A stretch of DNA of 64,000 nucleotides from Candidatus Woesearchaeota archaeon (GTDB lineage: Archaea; Nanobdellota; Nanobdellia; Woesearchaeales; JAFGPW01). Positions 1 through 9,169 of the stretch are shown one piece after another. Positions within the stretch are counted from its first letter, which is position 1. Each line of letters opens with the position of its first letter. The notes beneath the pieces are model-generated. The model saw only the letters and a list, made by a program, of their open reading frames with translations, ran no database searches and was not told the DNA's origin. Made by a program: the position numbers and the translations under genes. Where the stretch lies: contig JAFGPW010000004.1 of assembly GCA_016935985.1 (NCBI GenBank), positions 62,001 to 126,000 of the forward strand. The letters run 5' to 3'.

Positions 1-314
1 ATGATGACATTGTCTCCTATAGTGACGCCGGGTAGCACGACGCTGTTCATGCCAATGAAGACGTTGTTTCCTATGGTGACCTTTTTATACATCGTGTACC
101 CTTTGCCCTTGAAGCATTCTGTCGACCCGTCGTGCGCGAGCACGCACACGTTCCTAGTGATATAGACGTTGTCCCCTATCTTGACGAGCCCCTTGACGAC
201 CTTCGGTGTGTCTATATAGGCCTTGGGTGATATATATCCTCCTTTACCAATCTTAATACCTGCCTTTTTCCAGTCGCGTGCCTTCCACATGCGGACGAGC
301 TTTCCGAAAACCAT
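1..314 (-). CDS. Hexapeptide-repeat acyltransferase (partial)
   Basis: The gene runs off the left edge, so only about 104 N-terminal residues are visible. After a basic start the chain enters hexapeptide-type repeats such as IGNNVFIG and LPGVTIGDNV, the left-handed beta-helix signature of acetyl/acyltransferases that act on sugars or nucleotide sugars. The ATG at 314 follows a GGTGA ribosome site and the stop of the DUF354 gene by five bases, so it is the last visible gene of the polysaccharide operon. By context it probably acylates a surface sugar. The substrate cannot be read from the fragment. Confidence 0.8.
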   Translation of the reverse strand, partial: MVFGKLVRMWKARDWKKAGIKIGKGGYISPKAYIDTPKVVKGLVKIGDNVYITRNVCVLAHDGSTECFKGKGYTMYKKVTIGNNVFIGMNSVVLPGVTIGDNVI

Positions 315-319
315 GGTTT

Positions 320-1342
320 TCACCTTCGCCTCTTCACGATGTCGCGCACCGCTTCGAGGATGACATCGGTCGTGTCGACCCAGGAGGTACCAACTCGTTT
401 GGATAGGGTGGTGCGCGTCTTCCTTTTATAATCCTTATGGATGATGTCGAGTATTTCCTTAGTGATATCTCCTTTCGGGATGCGTATGAGTCCTAGCCTT
501 ACCAGCTCGCGATTTACTAGCATGTCCCTGCCGCCGAGGTAGACCGCAGGCACACCCATGAGAGCGGCCTCCCGAATCATTGTGTCGCCGCTCGAGATAA
601 TCGCCTTGGCGTGAAACATCAGGGAGTATATGTCATCTACCGGCTCATTGAGGACAATGCAGGATTTTTCGAAGAGATGCTCTTTTCTCTTATCCTCGAG
701 CGAAAGGACCACCAAATAGCCAGCACCCTTTATTCTTGAGAAGAGGGCATTCCAGTCGAACAACACTTCAGTTTGATAGTTCAAGCTAGTCGAGGAGATG
801 AGGCGGACGAAGACATATCTCTCAGGGATAATGCCATACTGCTTTAGGGCTTTCGGAGATGGCTTGAACCTGTCAGGAGATAGGTATGCGAGCTCTTTAT
901 AGCCATGGAAGTGATGGATGTTCCTTCCCTTAAAGGGTATGAAGCTCGGGATGTAGTAGGCAGTCGAGAACAACCTTCCCAGATGGAAATTTATCTTGTA
1001 TTCAAAGTCGTCATAGAAATTTATTGAAGGTACGCCGGCAAGCTTGGCTGCTAAGGTGATCCCGTGCCCTGAGAACGAGAGCGTGAGATCGATGTCTCTT
1101 TTCCGTATGAATCGGAAATTGAACAGCGTCCGCTTAATGAAATCCAAGATTTTAAGGGGAAGTTCATTCTCGTGCTTTCCGTATATAGTATAAGGCAATC
1201 CGATCTCCTTCTCGAATATCTTTGAGAGCTTACCGCGTTCCCTGATTACCACATAGAGACCATGCTTCTTCTTAAGCTCGGGTATCGCATTCTTGAAGAA
1301 GTTCACGTCCGCAGCATGGTAGAGCTCGATAAGTATCCTCAT
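320..1342 (-). CDS. DUF354-family, GT-B-like protein
   Basis: This 340-residue protein begins MRILIELYHAADVNFFKN and matches the DUF354 family, predicted GT-B-fold proteins related to UDP-GlcNAc 2-epimerases and glycosyltransferases. The C-terminal half carries a GT-B-like nucleotide-binding stretch (AKAIISSGDTMIREAALMG, about residues 245-265). The start overlaps the preceding FemAB-like stop in an ATGA, so translation is coupled. No biochemical role is established for the family. In this operon it probably transfers or modifies a sugar of a surface polymer. GC content is clearly lower than in the middle of the window. Confidence 0.75.
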   Translation of the reverse strand: MRILIELYHAADVNFFKNAIPELKKKHGLYVVIRERGKLSKIFEKEIGLPYTIYGKHENELPLKILDFIKRTLFNFRFIRKRDIDLTLSFSGHGITLAAKLAGVPSINFYDDFEYKINFHLGRLFSTAYYIPSFIPFKGRNIHHFHGYKELAYLSPDRFKPSPKALKQYGIIPERYVFVRLISSTSLNYQTEVLFDWNALFSRIKGAGYLVVLSLEDKRKEHLFEKSCIVLNEPVDDIYSLMFHAKAIISSGDTMIREAALMGVPAVYLGGRDMLVNRELVRLGLIRIPKGDITKEILDIIHKDYKRKTRTTLSKRVGTSWVDTTDVILEAVRDIVKRRR

Positions 1343-2361
1343 CCAATCACCTTCCGTATTCTTCCGCTGATGGCAGCAGCGATTCTTGAGGGGAGGAGCC
1401 GCCAGGCTGCTGCAAGAATCTTCCGTTTATACGAGGCCTGCGAAACGCGTGGGGGCTTGGTCCCCTTCCTCAGCAGATATCTGTACGCAAGCTGCACTGG
1501 CACAGCCCCCCACCCCTCCTTGAAGAAGTGGGTGCCTGAACCTGGAAGGCTCCGTCCGAAATCGAACTCCTTGACACCGTGCTCCTTAAGGTATTTCAGG
1601 GTCTCCCAGAAGAGCGCATAGTTAGGTTGGTGGTCTTCATACCGGGCCTCTGCCGCTCCCCACGCATAGACAATCCGTGTTCCGTGCCTGAGCAGGAAAA
1701 TCGACGCCACTGGAGTCCCATCGATGCTAGCAGTCGGAATCAGCACGTTGTCGCCGCCATGTGTCAGGAGCGATTCGAAGAATCTCTTCGGATGGACGGG
1801 GCTGCCGAGCCGCTTCATCCGTCTCGTATAGATCCTGTAGAAGGAGTTGACATCCTTCGTTTCGGTATCGACGGCAACGCTTTCTTGCGCTTTCCTGACA
1901 TACCGTCGGGTCCGTTTCTTGAGCGCAGCGAACTGTCGTTCCTCGTCGATCAGATTCAGCCTGAGCGTGACATGCCCGCCGCCCGGAACGAGTCTAGGGT
2001 AGTCCTGCGCCTCGACGTTGCGCAGCTCAAGGTGGTCGACATCGAGGTCCTCGGCGAGCTTCGAGGCATGCGCGACGAGCGCCTGCTGGACCATTACTGT
2101 GTCGGCGAGCGGTCCTGCGTAATTAGAGTAGGGGACTGAGATCAGGCGGTCTCCCATCAACCTCGACCGTATCAGGAAGAGCGGCAGGACCCCAATAGCC
2201 AGGCCACCATCGTACGCGATCAGGTAGTGCGGCTCGAGACCGTACGTCTCTATGACCGCATCATGCCAGGCGAGGGTGTGATAGAATGACCCTTCAGCTG
2301 CCCTAACCACATATTCCGTGTATGCGTTCCGGTCCTCGGTAGAGAGCTTTTGGATAAGCAT
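1339..2361 (-). CDS. FemAB-like GNAT transferase
   Basis: About 340 residues with the two-lobed GNAT arrangement of FemAB/FemX proteins, including the N-terminal FYHTLAWHDAVIETYGLEPHY block and a C-terminal block ending FDFGRSLPGSGTHFFKEGWGA. The layout resembles FemAB-related proteins found in bacterial exosortase (PEP-CTERM) polysaccharide loci. The family moves aminoacyl groups, from tRNA in true Fem proteins. The acceptor here is unknown, and archaea lack murein, so a surface glycan is a guess. I chose the ATG at 2361 because GGGAGG lies just upstream. A GTG at 2376 is the alternative. Confidence 0.75.
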   Translation of the reverse strand: MLIQKLSTEDRNAYTEYVVRAAEGSFYHTLAWHDAVIETYGLEPHYLIAYDGGLAIGVLPLFLIRSRLMGDRLISVPYSNYAGPLADTVMVQQALVAHASKLAEDLDVDHLELRNVEAQDYPRLVPGGGHVTLRLNLIDEERQFAALKKRTRRYVRKAQESVAVDTETKDVNSFYRIYTRRMKRLGSPVHPKRFFESLLTHGGDNVLIPTASIDGTPVASIFLLRHGTRIVYAWGAAEARYEDHQPNYALFWETLKYLKEHGVKEFDFGRSLPGSGTHFFKEGWGAVPVQLAYRYLLRKGTKPPRVSQASYKRKILAAAWRLLPSRIAAAISGRIRKVIG

Positions 2362-2362
2362 G

Positions 2363-3541
2363 CTACGTCCTCCCACTAATCCGGTTCTTCACATACCGCG
2401 GCCAGTTGAAGAAGAGTTCGATGAGGAAACCGAGCGGCAGCCAGGGCTGGCGAGCCTGCAGCAGCACATACTTTGTCTTCCTGTCTATAAACTTGAAGAA
2501 ATCCGCATGCTTGAACCGGTCAGGAGAGCTGAAGAACCAACGGATTTCAGAGGGCAGGTAGCGGAGCTTGATGCCTTTCTCGTATGTATTATTCGATTCC
2601 TGTTCCATTCCAGTCGCGACGCGTACGAGAAGATCTGGGAGATTGATGCCTACAGCGAGGGCGACACGGAGGGAGGCCCAGAACCTTGGATTGATCTCCA
2701 TGAGCGAGAGGTTCCCATTCTCATCTCGATGGAATTCGAGATGGGCGATACCAACCCATTTCATCATCTTCATCAGCCGTTTCGCGGTATCGAGGGCCTC
2801 GTCATCGGACGTCGTCTCGACACAGGCGCTTGGACCGGACAGGATTGGGTAGGTCCGTGGCTCGCGAAACACGATCGAGGCGATCACCCGATGCATCTGA
2901 TCCATGATGAGGGCCACATTGGTCTTCTCCTTCTTCTCGCACTTCTCCTGAAACAGAAATCGTTCGATATGTTTTACAGTCTTTATGAACCTTTTAACCT
3001 CATCATGGGTCTCGAGCATCTTCATGCCGAGGCCGCCCTGACTGCTCACCCGTTTCACCACGACGGGAAGTCGGAGAGCATGAAGTTTCTTATCGGCATC
3101 GGCATCGCTTCCGAGTATGGTGATAGGGATAGGTACTTTATACTTCCTGCAGAGGGCTATCGTGTTCCGCTTATCATACGCACCACTGAAGGCTTGAATC
3201 GAGACAAGCGGCGTAATGGTGGTGAGCTTTGAAAAATCGTCCTTATAGGTGAGGAGCAGGAAGCTCGTCCGGTCAGTGAGAGGGATGACAACGCTGTATT
3301 CGCCCTTTATGAGGATTGCGAGAAGGGATTCCTTGAACGCTTCTGGGCTTTCAAAGTGGTAGGTAAGCCGCCTCCTGACCCCACTATGGAAGAATGCCTT
3401 GCAGAATAGGGTGTAGCTCGCCACATCAACGATATGGCCTGCTTTATGAAGGCCTTCGATGACGGCAAGCGCCGCCCTGTTGTTCCCGTCGAGCACGAGC
3501 ACCTTCTTCCTCCTGCTCTTCATTCCAGTAGAGATTCTCAT
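2363..3541 (-). CDS. ATP-grasp ligase, copy 2
   Basis: A roughly 392-residue ATP-grasp protein. It has an N-terminal pre-ATP-grasp fold (KKVLVLDGNNRAALAVIEGL), a lysine-bearing ATP-binding loop (VVVKRVSSQGGLGMKML) and the metal site HLEFHRDENGNLSLMEINPRFWAS. It is clearly paralogous to the next gene upstream, sharing DGN-RAALAVIEG, TITPLV and the ending pattern. ATP-grasp ligases join a carboxylate to an amine through an acyl phosphate. The start at 3541 overlaps the upstream stop as ATGA. A later ATG at 3523 is possible. It likely adds an amino acid or similar group to a glycan or precursor, but the substrates are unknown. Confidence 0.85.
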   Translation of the reverse strand: MRISTGMKSRRKKVLVLDGNNRAALAVIEGLHKAGHIVDVASYTLFCKAFFHSGVRRRLTYHFESPEAFKESLLAILIKGEYSVVIPLTDRTSFLLLTYKDDFSKLTTITPLVSIQAFSGAYDKRNTIALCRKYKVPIPITILGSDADADKKLHALRLPVVVKRVSSQGGLGMKMLETHDEVKRFIKTVKHIERFLFQEKCEKKEKTNVALIMDQMHRVIASIVFREPRTYPILSGPSACVETTSDDEALDTAKRLMKMMKWVGIAHLEFHRDENGNLSLMEINPRFWASLRVALAVGINLPDLLVRVATGMEQESNNTYEKGIKLRYLPSEIRWFFSSPDRFKHADFFKFIDRKTKYVLLQARQPWLPLGFLIELFFNWPRYVKNRISGRT

Positions 3542-4713
3542 GAGCGAACACCGCCCCGCTTCTGGGAATTTTTCTTGGCAATCCTGTTCGCGATCCATCG
3601 CGGCCAATTGAACACAACCTCTGCGATGAATCCGATGAAGAGACCCGGATTCTTTCGCTGCATGATGGTGTAATGGGTATCTGGATGGAAGAATCTCCAA
3701 AAGTCGCGGTGCTTGAATCGGTCTGGTGAGCGCACGAACCATCGTAGGTCGTTAGGCAGGTATCTGAGATGGATGCCGGTCGGATAGTCATGCGCAGGGT
3801 TCACTTTTAGGCCTTTCGCCACGCGATAGACCATGTCCGCGAAATTGAGACCGGTGATGAGCGCGATTCTTCCCGACGCCCAGAATCTCGGATTCATCTC
3901 GAGGAAGTAGAGCTTTCCCTCAGCATCGCGCATGAACTGGACGTTCGCGACGCCTATCCATCTAATGGTGCGGGCGAACCTCTTCGCTATGCGCAGGGCT
4001 TCGGGGTCCTTGACGCTGACGACGACGCCGCTCGTGCCGGTGTGGATGGGATAGATCCTAGGAATCGTCCAGACGAGAGATGCGATGACCTTTTGGTTGT
4101 GGTCGAGGATGAGTCCTACATCGATACGCTCGGTGAAAGCGATGCGCTTCTGGAACAGGTAGGCAGACACGTCCTTTTCCTTCTTGAGGAAGGATTCGAG
4201 CTCGCTCCGGGTGTGGAAGATCCTGCTGCCCATACCCCCTTGGCTTTTCGCAAGCTTCACGATGACCGGCAGGCCGAGACGGTGGACATTCTCCTTGAAG
4301 CCAGGCTCATCAGGGAATACGGTCGGCGGGATGGGAATGCCTTCCGCTCGGCAAATCTTCAGCTTGATGTTCTTGTCGAACGCCTTGGTGAAGGTCTCCC
4401 TATCGACGAGGGGGGTGATGGTCGCGTATTTCTGCAGTTCCTTCTTGAAATTCACGAGATGATAGCTGGTCTGGTCTGTCGCCGGTACGACAAGATCGTA
4501 CTTCGTCCTCTTGAGTATCTTGATGATTGATTCTTTGAACGCCGTAGGTGTCGAATAGTCGTAGAGATGCCTACTGCGCACGCCCTTGACAAAACTGCCT
4601 TTGCAGAAGGGAGTGTAGCTCGCTATGTCGACTTCATACCCCTCCTTAATGAATCCTTCTATAACCGCGAGCGCTGCCCGCGTGTTGCCGTCGAGAACGA
4701 GGATACGCTTCAT
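3538..4713 (-). CDS. ATP-grasp ligase, copy 1
   Basis: A 391-residue ATP-grasp protein with the same order as its downstream paralogue: KRILVLDGNTRAALAVIEGF at the N terminus, the ATP loop VIVKLAKSQGGMGSRIF, and the metal-binding FMRDAEGKLYFLEMNPRFWAS. By eye the two copies are nearly half identical, consistent with an old tandem duplication followed by specialisation. The start overlaps the deacetylase stop at 4710-4713. Two ligases in one operon suggest successive or alternative carboxylate-amine couplings on the same pathway. No substrate can be named. Confidence 0.85.
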   Translation of the reverse strand: MKRILVLDGNTRAALAVIEGFIKEGYEVDIASYTPFCKGSFVKGVRSRHLYDYSTPTAFKESIIKILKRTKYDLVVPATDQTSYHLVNFKKELQKYATITPLVDRETFTKAFDKNIKLKICRAEGIPIPPTVFPDEPGFKENVHRLGLPVIVKLAKSQGGMGSRIFHTRSELESFLKKEKDVSAYLFQKRIAFTERIDVGLILDHNQKVIASLVWTIPRIYPIHTGTSGVVVSVKDPEALRIAKRFARTIRWIGVANVQFMRDAEGKLYFLEMNPRFWASGRIALITGLNFADMVYRVAKGLKVNPAHDYPTGIHLRYLPNDLRWFVRSPDRFKHRDFWRFFHPDTHYTIMQRKNPGLFIGFIAEVVFNWPRWIANRIAKKNSQKRGGVRS

Positions 4714-5561
4714 CGCATCTCACTTCGGTAGCGCTCAATCGACGTGAAGCTGAACTTCTTGAAGAGCTTCGCATATGTCCGGTCGCAGGGGATATTGTAG
4801 TCCCTGAGAAGTCGCTTGAAGGTGAGCGGCATGTCCTTGTATGCCTCCGGTACCGGTGTCAGCTCCCAAGGGTGAACGCCGAGGGTCGCCGGAAGACCTT
4901 TCCGGTTGAGCATCCGTATAACGATGCTCGTGATGAGAGTCCCCATGTGGCGGACTTTGAAGGGAAACCTGATCCCTATAATGTTACCGATCGCCTCGGG
5001 ATACTCGACCATCGTTGAAATGGTATCAGGCGCGTAGATATCCTTGCTCGAGATTGGATACGGTCCGAGGGGCGCCTTCGAGCTGCCATAGCCGAACAGG
5101 AACATTGAGAAGGGGAATACGCTCGAGTCGTTTGTATAGCCGCGCTTCTTGAGCACGTCGACCGCCCAAGAGGTCTCTTTCGTGAGCGAGAACTTAGGCG
5201 CCCTGAAGCTTGTCGGCCTCGTGCCGGTGATCTTCTTGATTATGCGTTCGGTTCTCGCGAGTTCAGCGTCGAACCGCTTTGGCGTGAGATTCTGGAGCTC
5301 GGTGTGGGAATAGCCATGCGATCCGATCTCATGGCCCGCATCAAAGACCCGCTTCACCAGATCAGGATGGCGCTCCGCGGTCTTGCCGAGGAAGAAGAAG
5401 GTACCTGAGTTGCCCGTCTCCTCCAGCAGCTTTATGATTGTCTTAATCGCTTTCTTAATCGAGGCGTATTCATGGACGCCGTTCTGGTCAATCCATCGAA
5501 CGTAGGCGATCCTGTCATGGAACTCTTCGACATCCACAGTGAAGATGTTTCGTGCCGCCAT
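4710..5561 (-). CDS. Polysaccharide deacetylase, XrtA-locus-like
   Basis: About 283 residues with the NodB deacetylase fold: the metal-site aspartate in FTVDVEEFHD, the GHEIGSHGYSH histidine motif, RAPKFSL, and a late HPWEL motif. This set resembles the deacetylase subfamily (DUF3473-like tail) that travels with exosortase/PEP-CTERM polysaccharide loci in bacteria. The reaction is removal of N-acetyl groups from a GlcNAc-like polymer or lipid-linked sugar. The ATG at 5561 lies one base after the stop of the lipid-linked sugar transferase gene. Finding it near an archaeosortase parallels the bacterial arrangement. Confidence 0.85.
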   Translation of the reverse strand: MAARNIFTVDVEEFHDRIAYVRWIDQNGVHEYASIKKAIKTIIKLLEETGNSGTFFFLGKTAERHPDLVKRVFDAGHEIGSHGYSHTELQNLTPKRFDAELARTERIIKKITGTRPTSFRAPKFSLTKETSWAVDVLKKRGYTNDSSVFPFSMFLFGYGSSKAPLGPYPISSKDIYAPDTISTMVEYPEAIGNIIGIRFPFKVRHMGTLITSIVIRMLNRKGLPATLGVHPWELTPVPEAYKDMPLTFKRLLRDYNIPCDRTYAKLFKKFSFTSIERYRSEMR

Positions 5562-5562
5562 T

Positions 5563-6528
5563 TTACGCCGTGACGAGGAGAGCGATGATGCCGAAAACGA
5601 AACTGATCGCATACTGGATATAGACGGCCTGTTTCTCATTCATCCTGAAAAAGTAGGGGAAGAGGAACTTCATCTTTATCGGATTTGGAGCGCGGATAGT
5701 GCCATCCGACCTGAGGCCGCCGAACTTCTCGAACTTTCGCCTGGTCACGACGATATAACTGTACATGAGGAAGTCGATTATATGTGGGAAGAAGATGATT
5801 ACCCCGAAGACTTCCGCGTTGATGAGAATCAAGTATGCGCCGATCGCAGAACCGACAAGGAGGGATCCGGCATTCCCCCATATGAAGCGGGAGGGATAGC
5901 GGTCGAACCACCAATACGCCACCATCGCCCCGAGTATCGGCATCAGGTACAGAAGATAGATGATGTCGCGGGTCATGAGCGTCTTGATGCCTGCGAAGAT
6001 AAGGATGATTGTCGAGACGCCGGTCGCAAGTCCGTTGAATCCCGAATGCATGTTGACGAGGTTCGTGACGACCATGAGATACACCGGAGCGATGACGAAC
6101 ATGAAGAAGAGACCGAAGTCGTACTGTGCACCGAAGAGCGATATCACGGTGTCCTGGACTAGGAGACCGATGGGTAGTGCCATGAAATATGGAGCAACGA
6201 TTTTCCATCTCTGGCCGATATCGATGAGGTCGTCGAGCAGGCCGAAGGAACCGAAGACGATTGGTATGAAGTAGAAGATGAGGAGCTTCTCGATATCGAA
6301 ATCCTTGATGATTATCTGTGAGAGGACGAGCGAAACCATCAGTCCGCAGAATAGGGCCATACCACCCATATTCGCGACAAGAGGATGATTCTTCTTGTAC
6401 TTATCCATGACAACGTATCCCTTCTTCCTGAATTTAGGGATGAGGTGGTCTGATATCCAATATGTCGCGAAACCGCTATACAGGAATACGAGGATGAGCT
6501 TATAGACGAATTGAATATTGATGGCCAT
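5563..6528 (-). CDS. MraY/WecA-family polyprenyl-P sugar-1-P transferase
   Basis: A 321-residue polytopic membrane protein with family landmarks in order: NHPLVANMGGMALF, the DDLID metal motif (GLLDDLIDIGQRWK), NLVNMHSGFNGLATG, WGNAGSLLVG, and the late cytoplasmic loop RAPNP. Members transfer a HexNAc-1-phosphate from a UDP sugar to dolichyl or undecaprenyl phosphate, the first step of a lipid-linked glycan. It is the first gene of the minus-strand operon, with its own TATA box, and so would start synthesis of whatever glycan the downstream deacetylase, ligases and transferases modify. Confidence 0.88.
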   Translation of the reverse strand: MAINIQFVYKLILVFLYSGFATYWISDHLIPKFRKKGYVVMDKYKKNHPLVANMGGMALFCGLMVSLVLSQIIIKDFDIEKLLIFYFIPIVFGSFGLLDDLIDIGQRWKIVAPYFMALPIGLLVQDTVISLFGAQYDFGLFFMFVIAPVYLMVVTNLVNMHSGFNGLATGVSTIILIFAGIKTLMTRDIIYLLYLMPILGAMVAYWWFDRYPSRFIWGNAGSLLVGSAIGAYLILINAEVFGVIIFFPHIIDFLMYSYIVVTRRKFEKFGGLRSDGTIRAPNPIKMKFLFPYFFRMNEKQAVYIQYAISFVFGIIALLVTA

Positions 6529-6570
6529 GAATCATCACACCTAATCAGCAGGTATTGACAGTGAAGATGA

Positions 6571-6580
6571 GTATATAAAT
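6571..6580 (-). promoter_or_regulatory. TATA box of the polysaccharide operon
   Basis: Reading the minus strand, ATTTATATAC lies about 45 bases before the ATG at 6528, followed by an AGGTGTGAT ribosome site. The operon therefore probably has a short 5' leader, unlike the many leaderless genes nearby. Confidence 0.6.
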
Positions 6581-6712
6581 GTTTCTATTTTTTACTTCCA
6601 TATAGTGACAACATATTTTCGGCGGGTCTAGAAGGTAGCCCCACCTCTTTTATGTCTATACTCCTGATAAATCCTCTTTGTGGTAGAGGGAGAGGAGGTT
6701 CTCATTTAAAAA

Positions 6713-6725
6713 GATTTTTATATCG
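6713..6725 (+). promoter_or_regulatory. TATA box of the large surface protein gene
   Basis: GATTTTTATATCG is centred about 25 bases before the ATG at 6745. This fits a leaderless transcript and argues for that ATG over the upstream in-frame one at 6652. Confidence 0.65.
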
Positions 6726-6744
6726 TTCTGCATCCCCATCGTTA

Positions 6745-9105
6745 ATGGCAGGAAAATCAGGCCAGAACCCGCAATCAAAGGGAACTCCCGAATTAGGGGG
6801 GTATCTCTTGCTCGCAGGGATACTTGTTCTTGGATTCGCTATCACGGTTCTGTTCTCGGCGATCACCAAGGAACCTGACACTCCATTCCTGGAGGCCTAT
6901 TTTAATGACCATAAATCCTTACCCCAGCGCGTGGAGCCCTTCGAGGAGTACAATTTCTCGGTTGGATTCCGCTCAACAGGGGGTGATGGATCTGCTCAGA
7001 GATATTCAGTCAATCTCGAGCTCTATAAGCTGTATGACGTGACCGAAGGGACATACAACTGCAGGTCCCAATTCAGGGACAAGACACATATGCGATGGAC
7101 TCTCCTGAACGAGACCGAACAACCGATGCTCGCAGCAATGTTCGGCCAGGAACGTATGGAGCAGTTCGTCGATCTCTGGACAGTCTATGTCGAGGATGAA
7201 GTCGATCATTCGATTAATATGGGTGAGTATATAATCGATATTCCATTCCGATTCGCCAGCGGCATGGGAGAGCTCGATATTGTCTCCTGGACGGGCGAAA
7301 GGGCACCCTTTTATATCAGTATCGGACGGGATGGTGTGGTAACCGTCTTTACCGCCGGCGAGGAGCGTTCCTTTAAAGCGGAATTCACAGAAGGGAACAC
7401 TAACACATTCTCAGCAGAAATCTCAGAAGACACGATCAACGTTTCAGTTAACGGCGAGGTATTGGGATCTGTCTCTCCAGGCACCACCTTGGAGCAGGGC
7501 CGTATCATCCTTATTACTAGGAACCTTGCAGTCGACCTCAGGGAATTTTCTGTGTTCCGATCGGGAGATATCAATCCTCTGGACTCGCTCAATTACCTTG
7601 AATATAAGATAGAAAGCTCTGCGATGATGGATCTCAATTCGAAGCTGAAGGCTCTCAAAGAGCGTAAGGTCGAAGCGCAGATTGCCGGCTTTGAACCAGA
7701 ACGCGACCTGATTACGCCGATGCTCGATGAAATCGGCGTAGAGTATATGGCTAGTAGCCTGCCGAGCTATATGCTTGTATTGGAGAACGCCTCAGACCTC
7801 AATATTAGCTATGCTAGACATGCCGTCTCAGTGTCATACGAGACTTCAAGTGGTGATGGCACGTATGTCCTCACGGGGTATGGGAAAGACAACGAGACGC
7901 TCTTCGCGTTGCTCATTCACGAGGGGTTGGGCCTCACAGCCTTGTATCAGTGGGAGGGAGGAATCGTCAGGTATCAGACAAGACATAAGGAATTGGTCCG
8001 CATGAGAAAGCATGACGTCGCATTAGTTTTCAGCGATGACAATCTGACTGTAGGCGTCGACGGTGAGATCATGTTCGTCATGGAGGAAGGATACTTAGCA
8101 TCAACGAGACTCGATTTTGAAATGATGAACACCCGGCCGTATATATATTCATTCAGAATCGCTTCCCTCGACGAAAGGTGCGATGATCCCCTCTATTTCG
8201 ACGTATGCTCCTATGCCCTCGACATACGCGGGCAATACCGTCCGCGGAACGTACAGGAGGCGGCGGTGCAGCAAGGGGCGAACCTGACTTCACATATGGG
8301 ATTGCGGGGCGTCAACCTGCAGAACCTCATGGGCGTTTTTGAAGGAGCAGGGGCCGGAGTGATGGTGCCGGTAGGAGACAATGGGTCGGACGAAGCTTCC
8401 AACCAGACCCTCATCTTCACGAGCTATGATGAGATCAGGCTACTTGGTTCGCTCCTGGGCAAAGAGATACCCTACAACCCGACCATCACAGACTCGTTCA
8501 TTTCCTTCGATGGTTATATGGCCCGAGTGCGCAATTGGCCAACGCATGAGTTCGGTATGAGCTATGCCACCCTAGAGGGAGCCCGCATTGTGAGCGTCGG
8601 GTTCGCGTTCCAGGATGAGGACATTCTCAAGGTCGTCATCGCCGAAGGGGCCCAGGAGATAATCATATTCTATAACGACACCTACCAGATCGTACCAATC
8701 AACACGACCATCGGTAATTGGACTGAATTCAACATCGTCACCGACGGCAACTTGACCAGCATCGTGCTGGAGAAGAGGCAGGAGGCGGTCAATCTGAGCG
8801 GCCTTGACCTCAGCAACGGCTATTATTATGTCTCGAGCATCAATACCTATGCGCATTTCAAGCACGTCGGTGTCTACAACCCGATCATACACCAACGGAA
8901 GCTCCTGATTATCGAGGAGGACCCTTGTAGGCTCAGGAAGATCTCGGATGAGAGGATAGGCGAAGGGCTCATCGATATCACCCAAGGGGATGAGCAGCGT
9001 CTCATCGAGAGGTTTACCATCGAGACCCCCTTCGATTACGGGCTAATTAACGTCTCCCTCGATGAGACGAACAGGAGTGTCCATTATTGGTTCCTGAGCA
9101 CATGA
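6745..9105 (+). CDS. Large membrane-anchored beta-rich extracellular protein
   Basis: About 786 residues. A single hydrophobic segment near residues 18-38 (GGYLLLAGILVLGFAITVLF) is followed by a long polar domain rich in beta-like stretches and N-glycosylation sequons, so it should be anchored at the N terminus and face outside. At least two and possibly three stretches look alike, each a strand pattern like INVSVNGEVLG or LTVGVDGEIMF followed by a hydrophobic strand and F-S-F/FRIAS, reminiscent of concanavalin/LamG-type jelly rolls. I recognise no named family. It precedes a DUF1616-like protein and an archaeosortase. It lacks an obvious C-terminal sorting signal, so it is not an evident sortase substrate. 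Confidence 0.7.
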   Translation: MAGKSGQNPQSKGTPELGGYLLLAGILVLGFAITVLFSAITKEPDTPFLEAYFNDHKSLPQRVEPFEEYNFSVGFRSTGGDGSAQRYSVNLELYKLYDVTEGTYNCRSQFRDKTHMRWTLLNETEQPMLAAMFGQERMEQFVDLWTVYVEDEVDHSINMGEYIIDIPFRFASGMGELDIVSWTGERAPFYISIGRDGVVTVFTAGEERSFKAEFTEGNTNTFSAEISEDTINVSVNGEVLGSVSPGTTLEQGRIILITRNLAVDLREFSVFRSGDINPLDSLNYLEYKIESSAMMDLNSKLKALKERKVEAQIAGFEPERDLITPMLDEIGVEYMASSLPSYMLVLENASDLNISYARHAVSVSYETSSGDGTYVLTGYGKDNETLFALLIHEGLGLTALYQWEGGIVRYQTRHKELVRMRKHDVALVFSDDNLTVGVDGEIMFVMEEGYLASTRLDFEMMNTRPYIYSFRIASLDERCDDPLYFDVCSYALDIRGQYRPRNVQEAAVQQGANLTSHMGLRGVNLQNLMGVFEGAGAGVMVPVGDNGSDEASNQTLIFTSYDEIRLLGSLLGKEIPYNPTITDSFISFDGYMARVRNWPTHEFGMSYATLEGARIVSVGFAFQDEDILKVVIAEGAQEIIIFYNDTYQIVPINTTIGNWTEFNIVTDGNLTSIVLEKRQEAVNLSGLDLSNGYYYVSSINTYAHFKHVGVYNPIIHQRKLLIIEEDPCRLRKISDERIGEGLIDITQGDEQRLIERFTIETPFDYGLINVSLDETNRSVHYWFLST

Positions 9106-9136
9106 GCACACATCCGGCCCACATCCCATCAACAAC

Positions 9137-9148
9137 CCTTATAAACCG
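9137..9148 (+). promoter_or_regulatory. TATA box before the DUF1616-like gene
   Basis: CCTTATAAACC is centred about 27 bases before the ATG at 9170, implying a leaderless transcript carrying this gene and the archaeosortase. Confidence 0.65.
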
Positions 9149-9169
9149 CCAGAGGTTTCCTAGCAGACA

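Noticed and set aside
6745-9105. The large anchored protein as the archaeosortase substrate.
   Set aside because: It ends without a motif-helix-basic tail, so no sorting signal is present.
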